DNA from: Opitutia bacterium ISCC 52
GTDB lineage: Bacteria > Verrucomicrobiota > Verrucomicrobiia > Opitutales > UBA2995
DNA length: 64,000 nt
Direction: 5' to 3'
NCBI GenBank assembly: GCA_014529675.2
Contig: CP076040.1
Location: forward strand, 1,860,001 to 1,924,000
The notes under the pieces were generated by a model, which made no database searches, had not been told where the DNA came from, and was given only the letters and a program-made list of their open reading frames with translations. Each line of letters opens with the position of its first letter. Positions within the stretch are counted from its first letter, which is position 1. Of the stretch, positions 1-7,906 are shown piece after piece. The translations under genes and the position numbers were made by a program.

Positions 1-2
1 TT

Positions 3-191
3 GAGGAAGGCCGCTCTCGCTTTGCCCATAGCGCGCCCAAGCATTTCAAGGTCCAAGGTAAGCCCCTAAACCCAAAGCCTACTGAAGTGGATTACTTAGT
101 GAAGCGCGTGGAGGATGAAATTGCACGTCACTCGGGCGTATTGGAAGAAGACGCGATGGCCGAGTATCGGAAGGCATTGGAGTTTTATTAG
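3..191 (+). CDS. C-terminal end of an unidentified gene (possibly CehA/McbA-like metallohydrolase)
   Basis: Only the last 62 codons are present, open from the left edge to a TAG at 189-191. The tail is charged and probably helical, with the segments VDYLVKRVEDEIARHSG and EYRKALEFY. From memory this resembles the C-terminal tail of CehA/McbA-type PHP metallohydrolases, where a similar helix and a final AL-x-x-Y occur, but the catalytic part lies outside the window, so the family is a guess. The gene converges on the lipid operon at 420-3656. The gap between them holds two REP-like palindromes that could serve as a shared 3' end. Confidence 0.45.
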   Translation, partial: EEGRSRFAHSAPKHFKVQGKPLNPKPTEVDYLVKRVEDEIARHSGVLEEDAMAEYRKALEFY

Positions 192-222
192 GGGCTTTTG
201 CCCAAATAGCTCCAGGCAAAAA

Positions 223-250
223 GTAGCCGCGGTGGATACACCGTGGATGG
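223..250 (+). repeat. REP-like palindrome, forward
   Basis: Starts with GTAG and is followed by an imperfect 8-bp stem: CCGCGGTG at 227-234 pairs with CACCGTGG at 239-246, one mismatch, 4-nt loop. The same stem sequence recurs in reverse at 3802-3825. It sits between convergent genes and may help end transcription. Confidence 0.7.
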
Positions 251-273
251 GTTGTCTGAGCCTCTTGAATATT

Positions 274-323
274 CGACGGTGTTGTTAGGCCTTTTCCCTT
301 TGGTTGTGAACCACCGTCGCTAC
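274..323 (-). repeat. REP-like palindrome, reverse
   Basis: On the minus strand the element opens with GTAG at 323-320, then a stem made of CGACGGTG (274-281) and CACCGTCG (312-319) around a 30-nt loop. With the forward copy at 223-250 it forms a head-to-head pair like the BIMEs of enterobacteria and pseudomonads. Confidence 0.55.
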
Positions 324-325
324 TT

Positions 326-393
326 GTGGGTTACCAACAAGCGCCGAATTGAATACGGTTTTAGAGGAAGAGGAAGAGGAAGAGGAAGAGGAA
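326..393 (+). repeat. Dispersed tail element ending in a GAGGAA hexanucleotide run
   Basis: Bases 329-370 match 3873-3914 closely: both contain ACCAACAAGCGC, then TTGAATACG and TTTTAGAGGAAGAG. Here the end has expanded into five exact GAGGAA copies (364-393). In both places the element follows a REP pair and lies at the 3' end of a minus-strand gene. The run also creates a spurious poly-Glu reading frame. Confidence 0.6.
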
Positions 394-419
394 GGTATGC
401 GAATCAGCTATTGGACTGA

Positions 420-1313
420 TTACTCGTCCCTCCACCTCCGGTGTGCCCACAGGTATTGTTCGGGAGCCTGGCGTATACTGTTCTCTAGCTCTTTATTCAG
501 GCGATTAAGAATGGCCATGACATCTTCCTGTTTGTTCCCGCTAAGTGCTTGCTGAATCAAGGTGGAGGTTTTGATTTCAAATTGCATGGGGCCGGTTCGA
601 ATGCAATGGGCGTAGACTACGGGGGTCTTCGTTACCAGGTGCATCATGGCAATGGTCTTGTGGGTAGAAGCGGGGTGACCAAAGAAGTCGACCATGACTC
701 CTTGTTTCCCGGCATGTTGGTCAAATAGAAGTGCCAGAATTTCCTTATCGTCCAAGACTTCGATTAACCTGCCAGGGTTGCTTTCCCGTTTAGGGATGGG
801 GCGAAAGCGGTAGCGTCCTTTTCGACTTTTGATGAGTTTCTCCATGAGTGGATTGTTCATGGGACGCGTAATTCCAGCTACCGGTTTGAATTGTGAGATC
901 AGGTGAGCTGCGATTTCCCAATTGCCGAAGTGGCCAGCCGCAAGGATCAGGCCTTGGTCTGGGTTTTTCAGAACCTCCATGACATCGGGTTCGATCTTTA
1001 GTGTGATGTAGTCGCGCCAGGTGTCGTCCTCGAGAATGTTTGATGACTTGAGTGATTCGAGTACGAGGATACTGAAAGTTTGTATGGAAGTCTTAGCGAT
1101 CTTCCTGGCCTTGGCCGGGTCGGTTTCGACTCCACTTCTTAGTATATTCTGGACGGCTACCTTTCTTCGTCTTGCATCCACCCACCACCAGAGCGTGGCA
1201 GCTCCTCTAGCCAATCCACGAGTGAAACTTATGGGTAGGTAGTCGAAGAAGAAGAGCAGGACTCGAGCGAGTCCGAATTCGATGCAATGCCGTATATGTT
1301 TGAGAAACGCCAA
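420..1313 (-). CDS. LpxL/HtrB-like lysophospholipid acyltransferase
   Basis: A 297-residue inner-membrane-associated acyltransferase of the LpxL/LpxM family, which moves an acyl chain from acyl-ACP to a lipid acceptor such as lipid A. The catalytic H-x4-E motif is visible as HFGNWE at residues 128-133. The N-terminus has a hydrophobic segment (about residues 17-45) and length matches the family (about 290-310). It is the last gene of a minus-strand run with ketoreductase, ketosynthase and a dedicated acyl carrier protein, 15 bp after the ACP gene. That context suggests it attaches the chain built by its neighbours, either to lipid A or to another outer-membrane lipid; the acceptor cannot be read from sequence. 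The start at 1313 gives a normal N-terminus. Confidence 0.85.
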   Translation of the reverse strand: MAFLKHIRHCIEFGLARVLLFFFDYLPISFTRGLARGAATLWWWVDARRRKVAVQNILRSGVETDPAKARKIAKTSIQTFSILVLESLKSSNILEDDTWRDYITLKIEPDVMEVLKNPDQGLILAAGHFGNWEIAAHLISQFKPVAGITRPMNNPLMEKLIKSRKGRYRFRPIPKRESNPGRLIEVLDDKEILALLFDQHAGKQGVMVDFFGHPASTHKTIAMMHLVTKTPVVYAHCIRTGPMQFEIKTSTLIQQALSGNKQEDVMAILNRLNKELENSIRQAPEQYLWAHRRWRDE

Positions 1314-1328
1314 AAGTATCAGGCCGGA

Positions 1329-1586
1329 TCAAGCGCCTTTCTCGACGAGCAGGTCAGTTATCTCACCGATGTTGGTGACGGTGACCACATCTTTGGCTGC
1401 TAGTTCGATTCCGGTCTCTTGCTCGATATCGTAGAGCAGGTCCAAAATGGTGAGTGAGTCAAGGCCCAGGGATTCGATAGTAGTACTTCGACCGAAGTCA
1501 GTCAGATCACGCTCTTCCGTCGCCGTGTCTTCCATGATGCCTTTTAGTTTACCAATGATGGTAGCTTCTTTTTCTGAATCGCTCAT
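1329..1586 (-). CDS. Acyl carrier protein
   Basis: An 85-residue acidic protein with the phosphopantetheine site GLDSL at residues 41-45 (Ser44 is the attachment residue), then the helix of an ACP fold. It is cytoplasmic and carries growing acyl chains as thioesters. It lies 8 bp downstream of the ketosynthase and 15 bp upstream of the LpxL-like gene, so it is probably a dedicated carrier for this operon and not the primary AcpP; the extended N-terminal part (EKEATIIGKLKGIMED) and the setting away from fabD/fabH support that. Symbol withheld because of this. Confidence 0.9.
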   Translation of the reverse strand: MSDSEKEATIIGKLKGIMEDTATEERDLTDFGRSTTIESLGLDSLTILDLLYDIEQETGIELAAKDVVTVTNIGEITDLLVEKGA

Positions 1587-1594
1587 ATAAATAC

Positions 1595-2851
1595 TTAATT
1601 TTTGGGGCCGATTATAAGGACTCCGTTGCCTCCGCCAAATCCAAAACTGTTTTTCATGGCAGGTCCTTTAGAGATGCTGGTCGGAGTAGGACCGGCCAGG
1701 TTGACCGAACATTCCGGGTCCGTTTTATCGAGATTTAAATTGGGTGGAATGGTTTCTTGTTCCAGTGCCATCAGCGTAACGATGGTTTCAAGTGCACCTG
1801 ATGCGCCCAGGGTATGCCCGAAAAAGCTTTTGTTGGCTACCACTGGCACTCGGTCTGTTGAATCGCCCAAAACCATGCCAATAGACTTGCTCTCGCAGGC
1901 ATCGTTGCTGTTAGTGGCTGTTCCGTGGGCATTGATATGGCTGAGTTCCGACGGATTAACTCCAGCTTCATTGAGTGCCATACGCATGGCTTTGGCCTGA
2001 CCCTCCGCATTGGGGCTCGTCAAGTGAGTGGCATCTGAAGATTCCCCGTAGCCTAAGATCTCTCCACGGATACTTGCGCCTCGCTCCAGGGCAAGATCCC
2101 GTGCTTCTAGAACCAAGGCTCCAGCGCCTTCACCTAAAACGGTGCCCGCCCGGTCTTCTGCAAAGGGGCGGCAAGCCTGCTTCGGATCTTCAATGCGTGA
2201 AAGGGCTGGAATGTTGTTCCAGACTCCAAAGAAGAAAGGGTCAAAGAATCCATCGGATCCGCCACAAAGCACACGGTCGGCATAGCCATCCCGAATCATA
2301 CGAAAGGCTGTTCCAATCGCATTGGTTGCTGAGGTGCAGGCGGAGACCACCATGTAATTGGTTCCGGTCAGTTTGAATTGCAGAGAAATCCCCGCCGATA
2401 CTGCGTTATACATGCAGCGTGGAACGGTCGTGGGGCGTAATCCTCGTGGGCCTTTTTCAAAAAAGGCGCTGAAGGCTGTGTGGTGACTTTGAGCGCTTCC
2501 TTCTCCGGTCCCAAAAATGACAGATACTTCCTGTTGGTTTTCGTAAGGGCCTTCTTCTTCAAGGAGACCGGCTTGAATCAAAGCGGTGTGTGAAGCCACG
2601 ATTCCCAAATCCAAGGTCCGATCAATCGGACGTCGTTTGAGGCCTTTGAGTTTATCTTCAACCAGTCCTTCTGGAACTTCTGCACCTATACCCACTTTGT
2701 AATCGGTGGTATCGATTGCTCTGAGAGGACCGATACCGGTATTCCCTTTTAGCAGATTGTCCCAGACAGTTGATTCGTCGATTCCCAACGAGGAAGCGAT
2801 GCCCATGCCAGACACAACGACGCGTCGGCGATTGTTGTTTTCTTCAGCCAT
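1595..2851 (-). CDS. Beta-ketoacyl-ACP synthase (FabF-like)
   Basis: A condensing enzyme that extends acyl-ACP with malonyl-ACP. With the start used here it has 418 residues, the usual KAS II size. The Cys-His-His triad is visible: Cys172 in VVSACTSA, His309 in NAHGTATN and His346 in KSFFGHTLGASGA. I chose the ATG at 2851 because it overlaps the end of the upstream ketoreductase by 8 bases, a coupling arrangement; an in-frame ATG at 2875 would add eight residues (MWMAANLC) and lies deeper in the neighbour. Operon with ketoreductase, ACP and acyltransferase points to a specialised chain, not to bulk fatty-acid synthesis, because malonyl transferase, dehydratase and enoyl reductase genes are missing here. 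Confidence 0.9.
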   Translation of the reverse strand: MAEENNNRRRVVVSGMGIASSLGIDESTVWDNLLKGNTGIGPLRAIDTTDYKVGIGAEVPEGLVEDKLKGLKRRPIDRTLDLGIVASHTALIQAGLLEEEGPYENQQEVSVIFGTGEGSAQSHHTAFSAFFEKGPRGLRPTTVPRCMYNAVSAGISLQFKLTGTNYMVVSACTSATNAIGTAFRMIRDGYADRVLCGGSDGFFDPFFFGVWNNIPALSRIEDPKQACRPFAEDRAGTVLGEGAGALVLEARDLALERGASIRGEILGYGESSDATHLTSPNAEGQAKAMRMALNEAGVNPSELSHINAHGTATNSNDACESKSIGMVLGDSTDRVPVVANKSFFGHTLGASGALETIVTLMALEQETIPPNLNLDKTDPECSVNLAGPTPTSISKGPAMKNSFGFGGGNGVLIIGPKN

Positions 2852-3656
2852 ACATAAATTGGCCGCCATCCACATGGATGACTTGGCCGGTTAAATAAGA
2901 TGCGTCGTCTGATAAGAGAAAGGCGGTGACTTTAGCTACATCATTCGGAGTAGCCAGGCGATTGAGCGGAATGCCGAGCTTGGCCACGTTCTCGGCTGTT
3001 AGACCTTCAGACATTTCGGTTTCAACAATCCCGGGAGATACGGCATTGCAGCGAATTCCAAAACGGGCGGCTTCCAGAGCAAAACTGCGAGTCAAACTAA
3101 CGATGCCGGCCTTGGAGGCTGCGTAGTCTGCGCCCATCATACGCCCCGGACCGTGCGCGGCGAGAGAGCCCATATTGACGATGCTGCCAGAACAGGCCTT
3201 CCGCATGACCTTGTAGGCTTCCTGGCAGGCGACAAAGGCAGATTCTAAATTCAATTGCTGAGTGGCACGCCAATCCTCGAGCTTGATGCCTCGGAAGGCG
3301 ACAGCGCGTCCTGCCCCTGCATTATTGACCAGGCCATCCAATTTGTCTGCAGCCGATACGACGGCTTGTATCAGCTCTCCTGCCTGTTCTGGTTGAGAAA
3401 GGTCGGCAGCGAAGGGGAGCGCACGATCGGGATTGAGCTCAGAACACAACTGCGTGACTTGATCCAGATCTCGGCCATGAAGCGCGACGGTGGCTCCTCG
3501 TTCCAGAAGGAGTTCGGCAATGCCACGGCCGATGCCGCGTGTAGAGCCGGTTACGATAATGACCTGATCTTGGAAACTAGAGGACACGAAGTTGGGTAAA
3601 TAGTTGGATTGAATAGTATTAAATGCGAGTGAAGGCTTATCCCATTCAAAGCTCAA
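2844..3656 (-). CDS. Short-chain dehydrogenase, 3-oxoacyl-ACP reductase (FabG-like)
   Basis: A 270-residue SDR that would reduce 3-oxoacyl-ACP with NADPH. Visible are the cofactor motif TGSTRGIG (residues 36-43), NNAG (111-114), and the catalytic Ser164, Tyr178 and Lys182 in YAASK. The N-terminus carries about 30 residues before the Rossmann core, longer than typical FabG, with no internal ATG to shorten it. It is the first gene of the minus-strand lipid operon and overlaps the ketosynthase start by 8 bases. A role as ketoreductase partner of that synthase is inferred from the coupling; many SDRs use other substrates, so the exact reaction remains open. Confidence 0.85.
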   Translation of the reverse strand: MSFEWDKPSLAFNTIQSNYLPNFVSSSFQDQVIIVTGSTRGIGRGIAELLLERGATVALHGRDLDQVTQLCSELNPDRALPFAADLSQPEQAGELIQAVVSAADKLDGLVNNAGAGRAVAFRGIKLEDWRATQQLNLESAFVACQEAYKVMRKACSGSIVNMGSLAAHGPGRMMGADYAASKAGIVSLTRSFALEAARFGIRCNAVSPGIVETEMSEGLTAENVAKLGIPLNRLATPNDVAKVTAFLLSDDASYLTGQVIHVDGGQFMYG

Positions 3657-3801
3657 GGTGAATTCTGTACTTTCCTCCGTGTTTTCACCGCAGCTGCCAA
3701 TACAGTAGAATAGGCTTCCAGCCTGTTTTTTTGAAACTGAGAGAATTCTCGTGCAGATTTGGTTGGAGTTACTGTTGAAATGCGAACTTACCGAACTCCA
3801 T

Positions 3802-3825
3802 CCACGGTGTCTCCACCGTGGCTAC
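3802..3825 (-). repeat. REP-like palindrome, reverse
   Basis: Minus-strand GTAG at 3825-3822 followed by a perfect 8-bp stem: CCACGGTG (3802-3809) and CACCGTGG (3814-3821), loop TCTC. Near-identical stem to the copy at 223-250. Confidence 0.75.
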
Positions 3826-3840
3826 TGATATCTGAGAATA

Positions 3841-3866
3841 GTAGGGCGCTATCGCCGTTTCGAGCG
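3841..3866 (+). repeat. REP-like palindrome, forward
   Basis: GTAG at 3841 followed by the short stem GGCG (3845-3848) / CGCC (3853-3856). It forms a divergent pair with the reverse copy 15 bp upstream and is followed by the same tail sequence as the pair near 223-323. Confidence 0.55.
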
Positions 3867-3908
3867 TATCGACACCAACAAGCGCTGTGTTGAATACGCT
3901 TTTAGAGG

Positions 3909-4004
3909 AAGAGTTCCGAGCGAAGCGACTACCGAACGTAGTGACACATATACAAGCGAAGCGATGAAAAAAAGACCAGGCTTCGAAGCAGAACCGGAAC
4001 AAGA
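3909..4004 (+). repeat. Copy A of a ~100-130-nt dispersed element
   Basis: Begins AAGAGTTCCGAG and ends ACCGGAACAAGA. Collinear blocks (GACTACC, ACATxTACxAGCGxAGCG, AGACCxGG) are shared with the minus-strand copy at 33922-34048, with variable spacers between them. Both copies follow a REP palindrome. Function unknown. Confidence 0.6.
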
Positions 4005-4037
4005 GGAAGATCCAATAGGTCGACGATCGATTTCGAA

Positions 4038-4772
4038 TCACTTTCTGGCGAATTGCATCAAGTAATCGTAGTAAGGCTGGCAGCGTTCAAGCAGAGGACC
4101 CAGCCTTTCTGGGAAAGGTTCCTTCTTAGGTTTATAGGGCTTAAATGAGGAAGATCGATGAATGTTATCATACCAATGAGGTGCCCAAACGCCTTCAAAT
4201 GCTTTGGGGCCGACCTCCCAGGACAGCATTTGGGAGTCGAAGTCGATCCCGATGAACTCGCAAAGCAGCGATAGCTCCTTTTCTGGATCTTCCAGTAGAA
4301 TACAGGAATCAATCACGAAAGGTTCCTTTCCGTTCTCAAGGAGTTTTTCGCAAACTTCTTTTAACTGAGGATAGCCGGTGTCTTTGATGTCGAAATCTTC
4401 AATTGTTCTTGAGTAGGAGTGCAACATGTCCCGCGGATCCCGGATGAGTAGTACGTTGGAAAGGTGTTTCAAGAAATCCCAATCGAGCTTCACCAAATGG
4501 TGGGCCATGTTTTTAAAAAAAACGACGGGAGATTCTGATTCACCCAGGAGCAAATTATGGACGACCTTAGTGCCGTCATTCTCCTGAGCTTGAAGAATAT
4601 CTGTAGCTCCCGGATGAAAGCTATCCGCATCGGTTTTGGAAAGGTAGTGAGCGTAAAGAGGTTCATCGAATACCTGTGTGTCATTGCGTTGAGCAAAGGC
4701 ATACATGAGCGCGGTGGATACATTGCGCGGTCCGGACCAGAGTGAAATGCGTATGGGAGTCGTTGTGGTCAT
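4038..4772 (-). CDS. Sulfotransferase-like P-loop protein
   Basis: About 244 residues, cytoplasmic. The N-terminal LWSGPRNVSTALM (residues 11-23) is the phosphosulfate-binding type P-loop that starts sulfotransferase-like domains in this family; a second conserved patch VLLIRDPRDMLHSYSRT matches the 3'-phosphate-binding region (RDPR). I chose the ATG at 4772 because it overlaps the aminotransferase stop as ATGA; an upstream in-frame ATG at 4805 would lie inside that gene. Tight coupling to a class IV aminotransferase suggests a joint role in amino-acid-like metabolite chemistry. Real sulfotransferase activity is uncertain: proteins of this type are named by homology, and the acceptor is unknown. 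Confidence 0.75.
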   Translation of the reverse strand: MTTTTPIRISLWSGPRNVSTALMYAFAQRNDTQVFDEPLYAHYLSKTDADSFHPGATDILQAQENDGTKVVHNLLLGESESPVVFFKNMAHHLVKLDWDFLKHLSNVLLIRDPRDMLHSYSRTIEDFDIKDTGYPQLKEVCEKLLENGKEPFVIDSCILLEDPEKELSLLCEFIGIDFDSQMLSWEVGPKAFEGVWAPHWYDNIHRSSSFKPYKPKKEPFPERLGPLLERCQPYYDYLMQFARK

Positions 4773-5695
4773 CCTTTTACAGATTGTACGTAATTCTGAA
4801 TACACTCTTTATACAGCAGAGAAAGCGTTTGGGTCATTGGGCCGGGAGTCGATTCGGATTCTATGGTTTGACCATCCACATCCGTGACTGGAGTGAGACC
4901 GCCGAAGGTACCTGTGACAAAGACTTCCTCGGCACTGTAGACATCGTGTAGGGAAAAATCTCTTTCCTTTATGGGTATGCCTTTTTCTTTGCAGACCTGA
5001 ATGACTTTGCTCCGTGTAATTCCATTCATGCAATAGTTGCCGGTTGAGGTCCATACCTCGTTATTTCGCACGATGAAAAAATTCGTGGCGTTGCAGGTGG
5101 AAACGAATCCATTGATGTCGAGCATCAGAGCTTCGTCTGCGCCTGCTTTGAGAGCCTGGCTCAAGGCAATGACTTCGTGAAGCTTGCTGTGGCAATTCAA
5201 TCGCGGATCAAGGTAGTCGGGGGAACCGCGACGTATCGCTGAAGTGAATAGCCGAACGCCTTGTTTGCTTACTTCGGGATTCGCCGTCTTGTGCTCTGGA
5301 ATGATAACGATGTTTGGAGGTGAAACCGTGAGCCTTGGATCCTGTGATGGCGTTATCTTATTTCCTCGTGTGATCATCAGGCGCACATGAATGCCGTCAT
5401 CCATCTTATTGGCCTCTATGACTTCGTGGAGCAAATGGGTGAGTTCCTCTTTCGTTTTGCCGATATCGAGAAAACACATCTTGGCTCCTGCAAAGAGCCT
5501 GTTTAAATGCTCCTCAAGAAATACAAATACTCCTTCGTGCAGTCGGAGGCCTTCCCAGACGCCATCACCCACCAGGTAGCCACTATCGAAGACAGAGATT
5601 TTAGCTTCATCCCTTGGGAAAAGCTCCCCATTGACGCTGATTAAAATTTCGTCGTTCCTGCTGTCTGCCAGACTATCGTGAGTTCCGCGATTCAT
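4769..5695 (-). CDS. Class IV aminotransferase (branched-chain/D-amino-acid type)
   Basis: A 308-residue fold-type IV PLP enzyme that would transfer an amino group between an amino acid and a 2-oxo acid. The N-terminal ISVNGELFPRDEAKISVFD is typical; the PLP lysine is most likely Lys171 in LNCHSKLHEV, and the glutamate-bearing segment DEALMLDINGFVSTCNATN follows. Branched-chain, D-alanine and aminodeoxychorismate lyase members cannot be separated with confidence from sequence alone; the general look is closest to IlvE/D-amino-acid types. It is the first gene of a two-gene minus-strand unit whose second gene starts in the ATGA overlap at 4769-4772. The upstream region carries a GTCCTC inverted repeat. 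Confidence 0.85.
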   Translation of the reverse strand: MNRGTHDSLADSRNDEILISVNGELFPRDEAKISVFDSGYLVGDGVWEGLRLHEGVFVFLEEHLNRLFAGAKMCFLDIGKTKEELTHLLHEVIEANKMDDGIHVRLMITRGNKITPSQDPRLTVSPPNIVIIPEHKTANPEVSKQGVRLFTSAIRRGSPDYLDPRLNCHSKLHEVIALSQALKAGADEALMLDINGFVSTCNATNFFIVRNNEVWTSTGNYCMNGITRSKVIQVCKEKGIPIKERDFSLHDVYSAEEVFVTGTFGGLTPVTDVDGQTIESESTPGPMTQTLSLLYKECIQNYVQSVKG

Positions 5696-5752
5696 AGAGG
5701 GAGAGTAGGCTCAATAAATGAAAAGTTAAAAGAGTAAAGTACACCTCACGAA

Positions 5753-5837
5753 ATCGTCCTCGTCCTCCTCCTCGTCCTTTAAAACGTGTGGCGTATTCAC
5801 CCATCTCTAGTAAAGTAAGTAAGAGGACGAGGACGAT
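5753..5837. repeat. GTCCTC-rich inverted repeat between divergent genes
   Basis: A perfect 15-bp inverted repeat: ATCGTCCTCGTCCTC (5753-5767) and its complement at 5823-5837, separated by 55 bp. The left arm runs on into more CCTC/GTCC units to about 5778. It lies in the promoter region shared by the aminotransferase and the sulfatase at 5907. Related GTCCTC arms occur at 14029-14050, 33834-33921 and 39405-39492. Confidence 0.65.
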
Positions 5838-5906
5838 TCCTTATGCTTTTTGGAACTTGTATCAGAATGAAGGCTCCATTGGACTATAGATTCTACCCTA
5901 ATTACT

Positions 5907-7793
5907 ATGAAACAGCTACTTACCCTTTCTCTGGTTTTTCTTTCACTGTCGTCGCTGCTGAGCGCGGCGGATCGCCCCAATATTATTTGGATCAGTGCGG
6001 AGGACATTAATGCTCACTTTGGTTGTTACGGAGACCCGCATGCCATTACGCCCCGAATCGACAAGCTAGCAACTGAAGGTATGCGCTATACGCATGTATT
6101 TACGACAGCTGGTGTTTGTGCTCCCTGTCGCAGTGGAATCATTACGGGGATGTACCAGACCTCGATTGGTACGCAGCATATGCGGTCACCTTCGATGATG
6201 CCGGACGATATCGTTCCTTTTCCTACCTATCTGCGTCAGGCTGGTTATTACACTACCAACAACTCCAAACAAGACTACCAGTTTGATACCCCAAAAGATG
6301 CCTGGGATGAATCGAATAGCCGTGCGCACTGGCGTAACCGGAAAGACAAAGACCAGCCCTTTTTCGCGGTCTTCAATTTTACGGGCTGCCACGAGAGTGG
6401 TATTGCTGGAGAAGCTAAATACAAGGAAGTCACCAAGGATCTCACTCCTGATCAACGTCAGGACGCTTACGAACTGACTACATTTCCTCCCTATTATCCT
6501 GAAACCCCCGCAGCACGTGAGGATTGGAAACGCAACTATGAGCTCATTACCGCGATGGATGCCTGGGCTGGTGACCTCATGGATCAGCTTAAGGAAGATG
6601 GTCTCTACGAAGACACCATCATCATGTATTGGACGGATCATGGAGTCGGGCTCCCACGAGCTAAGCGTTGGCTTTACGACTCGGGTACCCATATCCCGCT
6701 CATCGTTCGTATTCCGGAAAAATATCGCGTTGGAGGGCAGGGGACTCCATCGACAGTGATCGATCGCTTAGTGAGTTCCATTGACTTTGGACCCACGGTT
6801 TTGAACCTGGCCGGCGTAGCGGTTCCAGATGTGATGCAGGGAAAACCATTTTTAGGAAATAATCCAACGAAGCCCAGAGATTATGTCTATGGTGCCCGTG
6901 ATCGTATGGATGAGCGTTATGACATCATTCGCATGGCTCGGGATCACAACTTCAAATACATCCGAAACTACGAGCCATTAAAGACTTTCTATCAGTATAT
7001 GAATACGCCGGAGAAAGGGGCTACGATGGCCGATCTTCGCAAGGGACATGAAGCGGGAACGCTCCCCCTAGCTGCCGAGTATTTCTTTTCGCCTACCAAA
7101 CCGGTAGAGGAACTCTACGATACTCGGGTTGATCCGCATGAAATGGAAAATCTGGCCGATGATCCTCGCTACGAGTCGGTATTGACCCGTATGCGTAAAG
7201 CCCATCTGAAGTGGGTGAAGGACACTAAGGATACCGGCTTGCTTGCTGAGCCGATCCTGGTCGAACGGGAAAAGGAATACGGCAGTCGCTACGCGATTTT
7301 GCGTGAAACCAAGGATACGACTTTGTCCAATCGTGTCGCTGATGCGGCCGCGGCTGCATCCAGCGGCGAGCAGGCGCTACCAGATTTGGTTGAAGCCATG
7401 AAGGATAAAGATGCTGCGGTGCGTTATTGGGGAGCTGTAGGTATTGGCAACATTGGCAAACCCGCATCCTCAAAAGCTTCTTTAATGAAAAAGGCGCTGA
7501 AAGATGATTCTTCGGTGGTACGCATTGCAGCTGCCCGTGCGCTAGGAAGGATGGGGCAGGAAAAGAGCGCTCTACCTGTGCTCGCAAAGGAATTAAAGAA
7601 CGGTGAGCAATGGGAGCGTCTGCATGCTGCTATCGTGCTCGACGAAATGGATGATCAGGCTCGTCCAGCGCTGGCGGCTATGCACGCAGCCTTAGAGCCT
7701 CGAGAAGAGCTCTATGCGAAGGGAAAATACGTGGTCCGAGTGATTACCCGGGCTTTGAACCAGTTAGAGGGCACTAATCGCAAGGCTCCTTGA
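5907..7793 (+). CDS. Secreted sulfatase with C-terminal HEAT repeats
   Basis: A 628-residue family S1-type sulfatase that would hydrolyse sulfate esters of glycans outside the cytoplasm. A Sec signal peptide covers residues 1-20. The formylglycine motif is CAPCR at 71-75 (Cys71 converted), and NIIWISAEDIN carries the first metal-binding acidic residues; TDHGVGLPRAKRWLYD holds the later metal site. The catalytic domain resembles heparan N-sulfatase-like members. After about residue 474 the protein continues into three to four HEAT-like helical repeats (ALPDLVEAMKDKDAAVR, VVRIAAARALGRMG, WERLHAAIVLDEM), an uncommon fusion that probably mediates protein contact. It is a single gene, bordered by a GTCCTC inverted repeat upstream. 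The substrate is unknown. Confidence 0.9.
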   Translation: MKQLLTLSLVFLSLSSLLSAADRPNIIWISAEDINAHFGCYGDPHAITPRIDKLATEGMRYTHVFTTAGVCAPCRSGIITGMYQTSIGTQHMRSPSMMPDDIVPFPTYLRQAGYYTTNNSKQDYQFDTPKDAWDESNSRAHWRNRKDKDQPFFAVFNFTGCHESGIAGEAKYKEVTKDLTPDQRQDAYELTTFPPYYPETPAAREDWKRNYELITAMDAWAGDLMDQLKEDGLYEDTIIMYWTDHGVGLPRAKRWLYDSGTHIPLIVRIPEKYRVGGQGTPSTVIDRLVSSIDFGPTVLNLAGVAVPDVMQGKPFLGNNPTKPRDYVYGARDRMDERYDIIRMARDHNFKYIRNYEPLKTFYQYMNTPEKGATMADLRKGHEAGTLPLAAEYFFSPTKPVEELYDTRVDPHEMENLADDPRYESVLTRMRKAHLKWVKDTKDTGLLAEPILVEREKEYGSRYAILRETKDTTLSNRVADAAAAASSGEQALPDLVEAMKDKDAAVRYWGAVGIGNIGKPASSKASLMKKALKDDSSVVRIAAARALGRMGQEKSALPVLAKELKNGEQWERLHAAIVLDEMDDQARPALAAMHAALEPREELYAKGKYVVRVITRALNQLEGTNRKAP

Positions 7794-7906
7794 TTCAAAT
7801 CAAAGACCCCATGGGTTTTATCCGTAAACTTGAAAGCGTTCCTAAAAGCACAATTCGGCTTGAAGGAAATGCCTAACGCCTTTGATTTATCCAGTTTTTA
7901 TACCTC

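Larger units (their letters stand above)
3657..4037. other. 381-bp intergenic stretch made mostly of dispersed repeats
   Basis: Lies upstream of the lipid operon and downstream of the sulfotransferase-like gene, both on the minus strand. It holds a reverse REP (3802-3825), a forward REP (3841-3866), a copy of the tail element (3873-3914) and a longer dispersed element (3909-4004). The part at 3657-3800 should contain the lipid operon promoter; I see no clear motif. Confidence 0.6.

Noticed and set aside
349-555. Plus-strand frame with a run of glutamates
   Set aside because: It is the GAGGAA repeat read through into the antisense of the acyltransferase end; no protein family.
3769-4041. Minus-strand 90-codon frame
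   Set aside because: It covers REP copies and the dispersed element only, with no protein similarity and no start context.
6186-6692. 168-codon frame antisense to the sulfatase
   Set aside because: The plus-strand frame has full sulfatase motifs; the antisense frame mirrors its codons.
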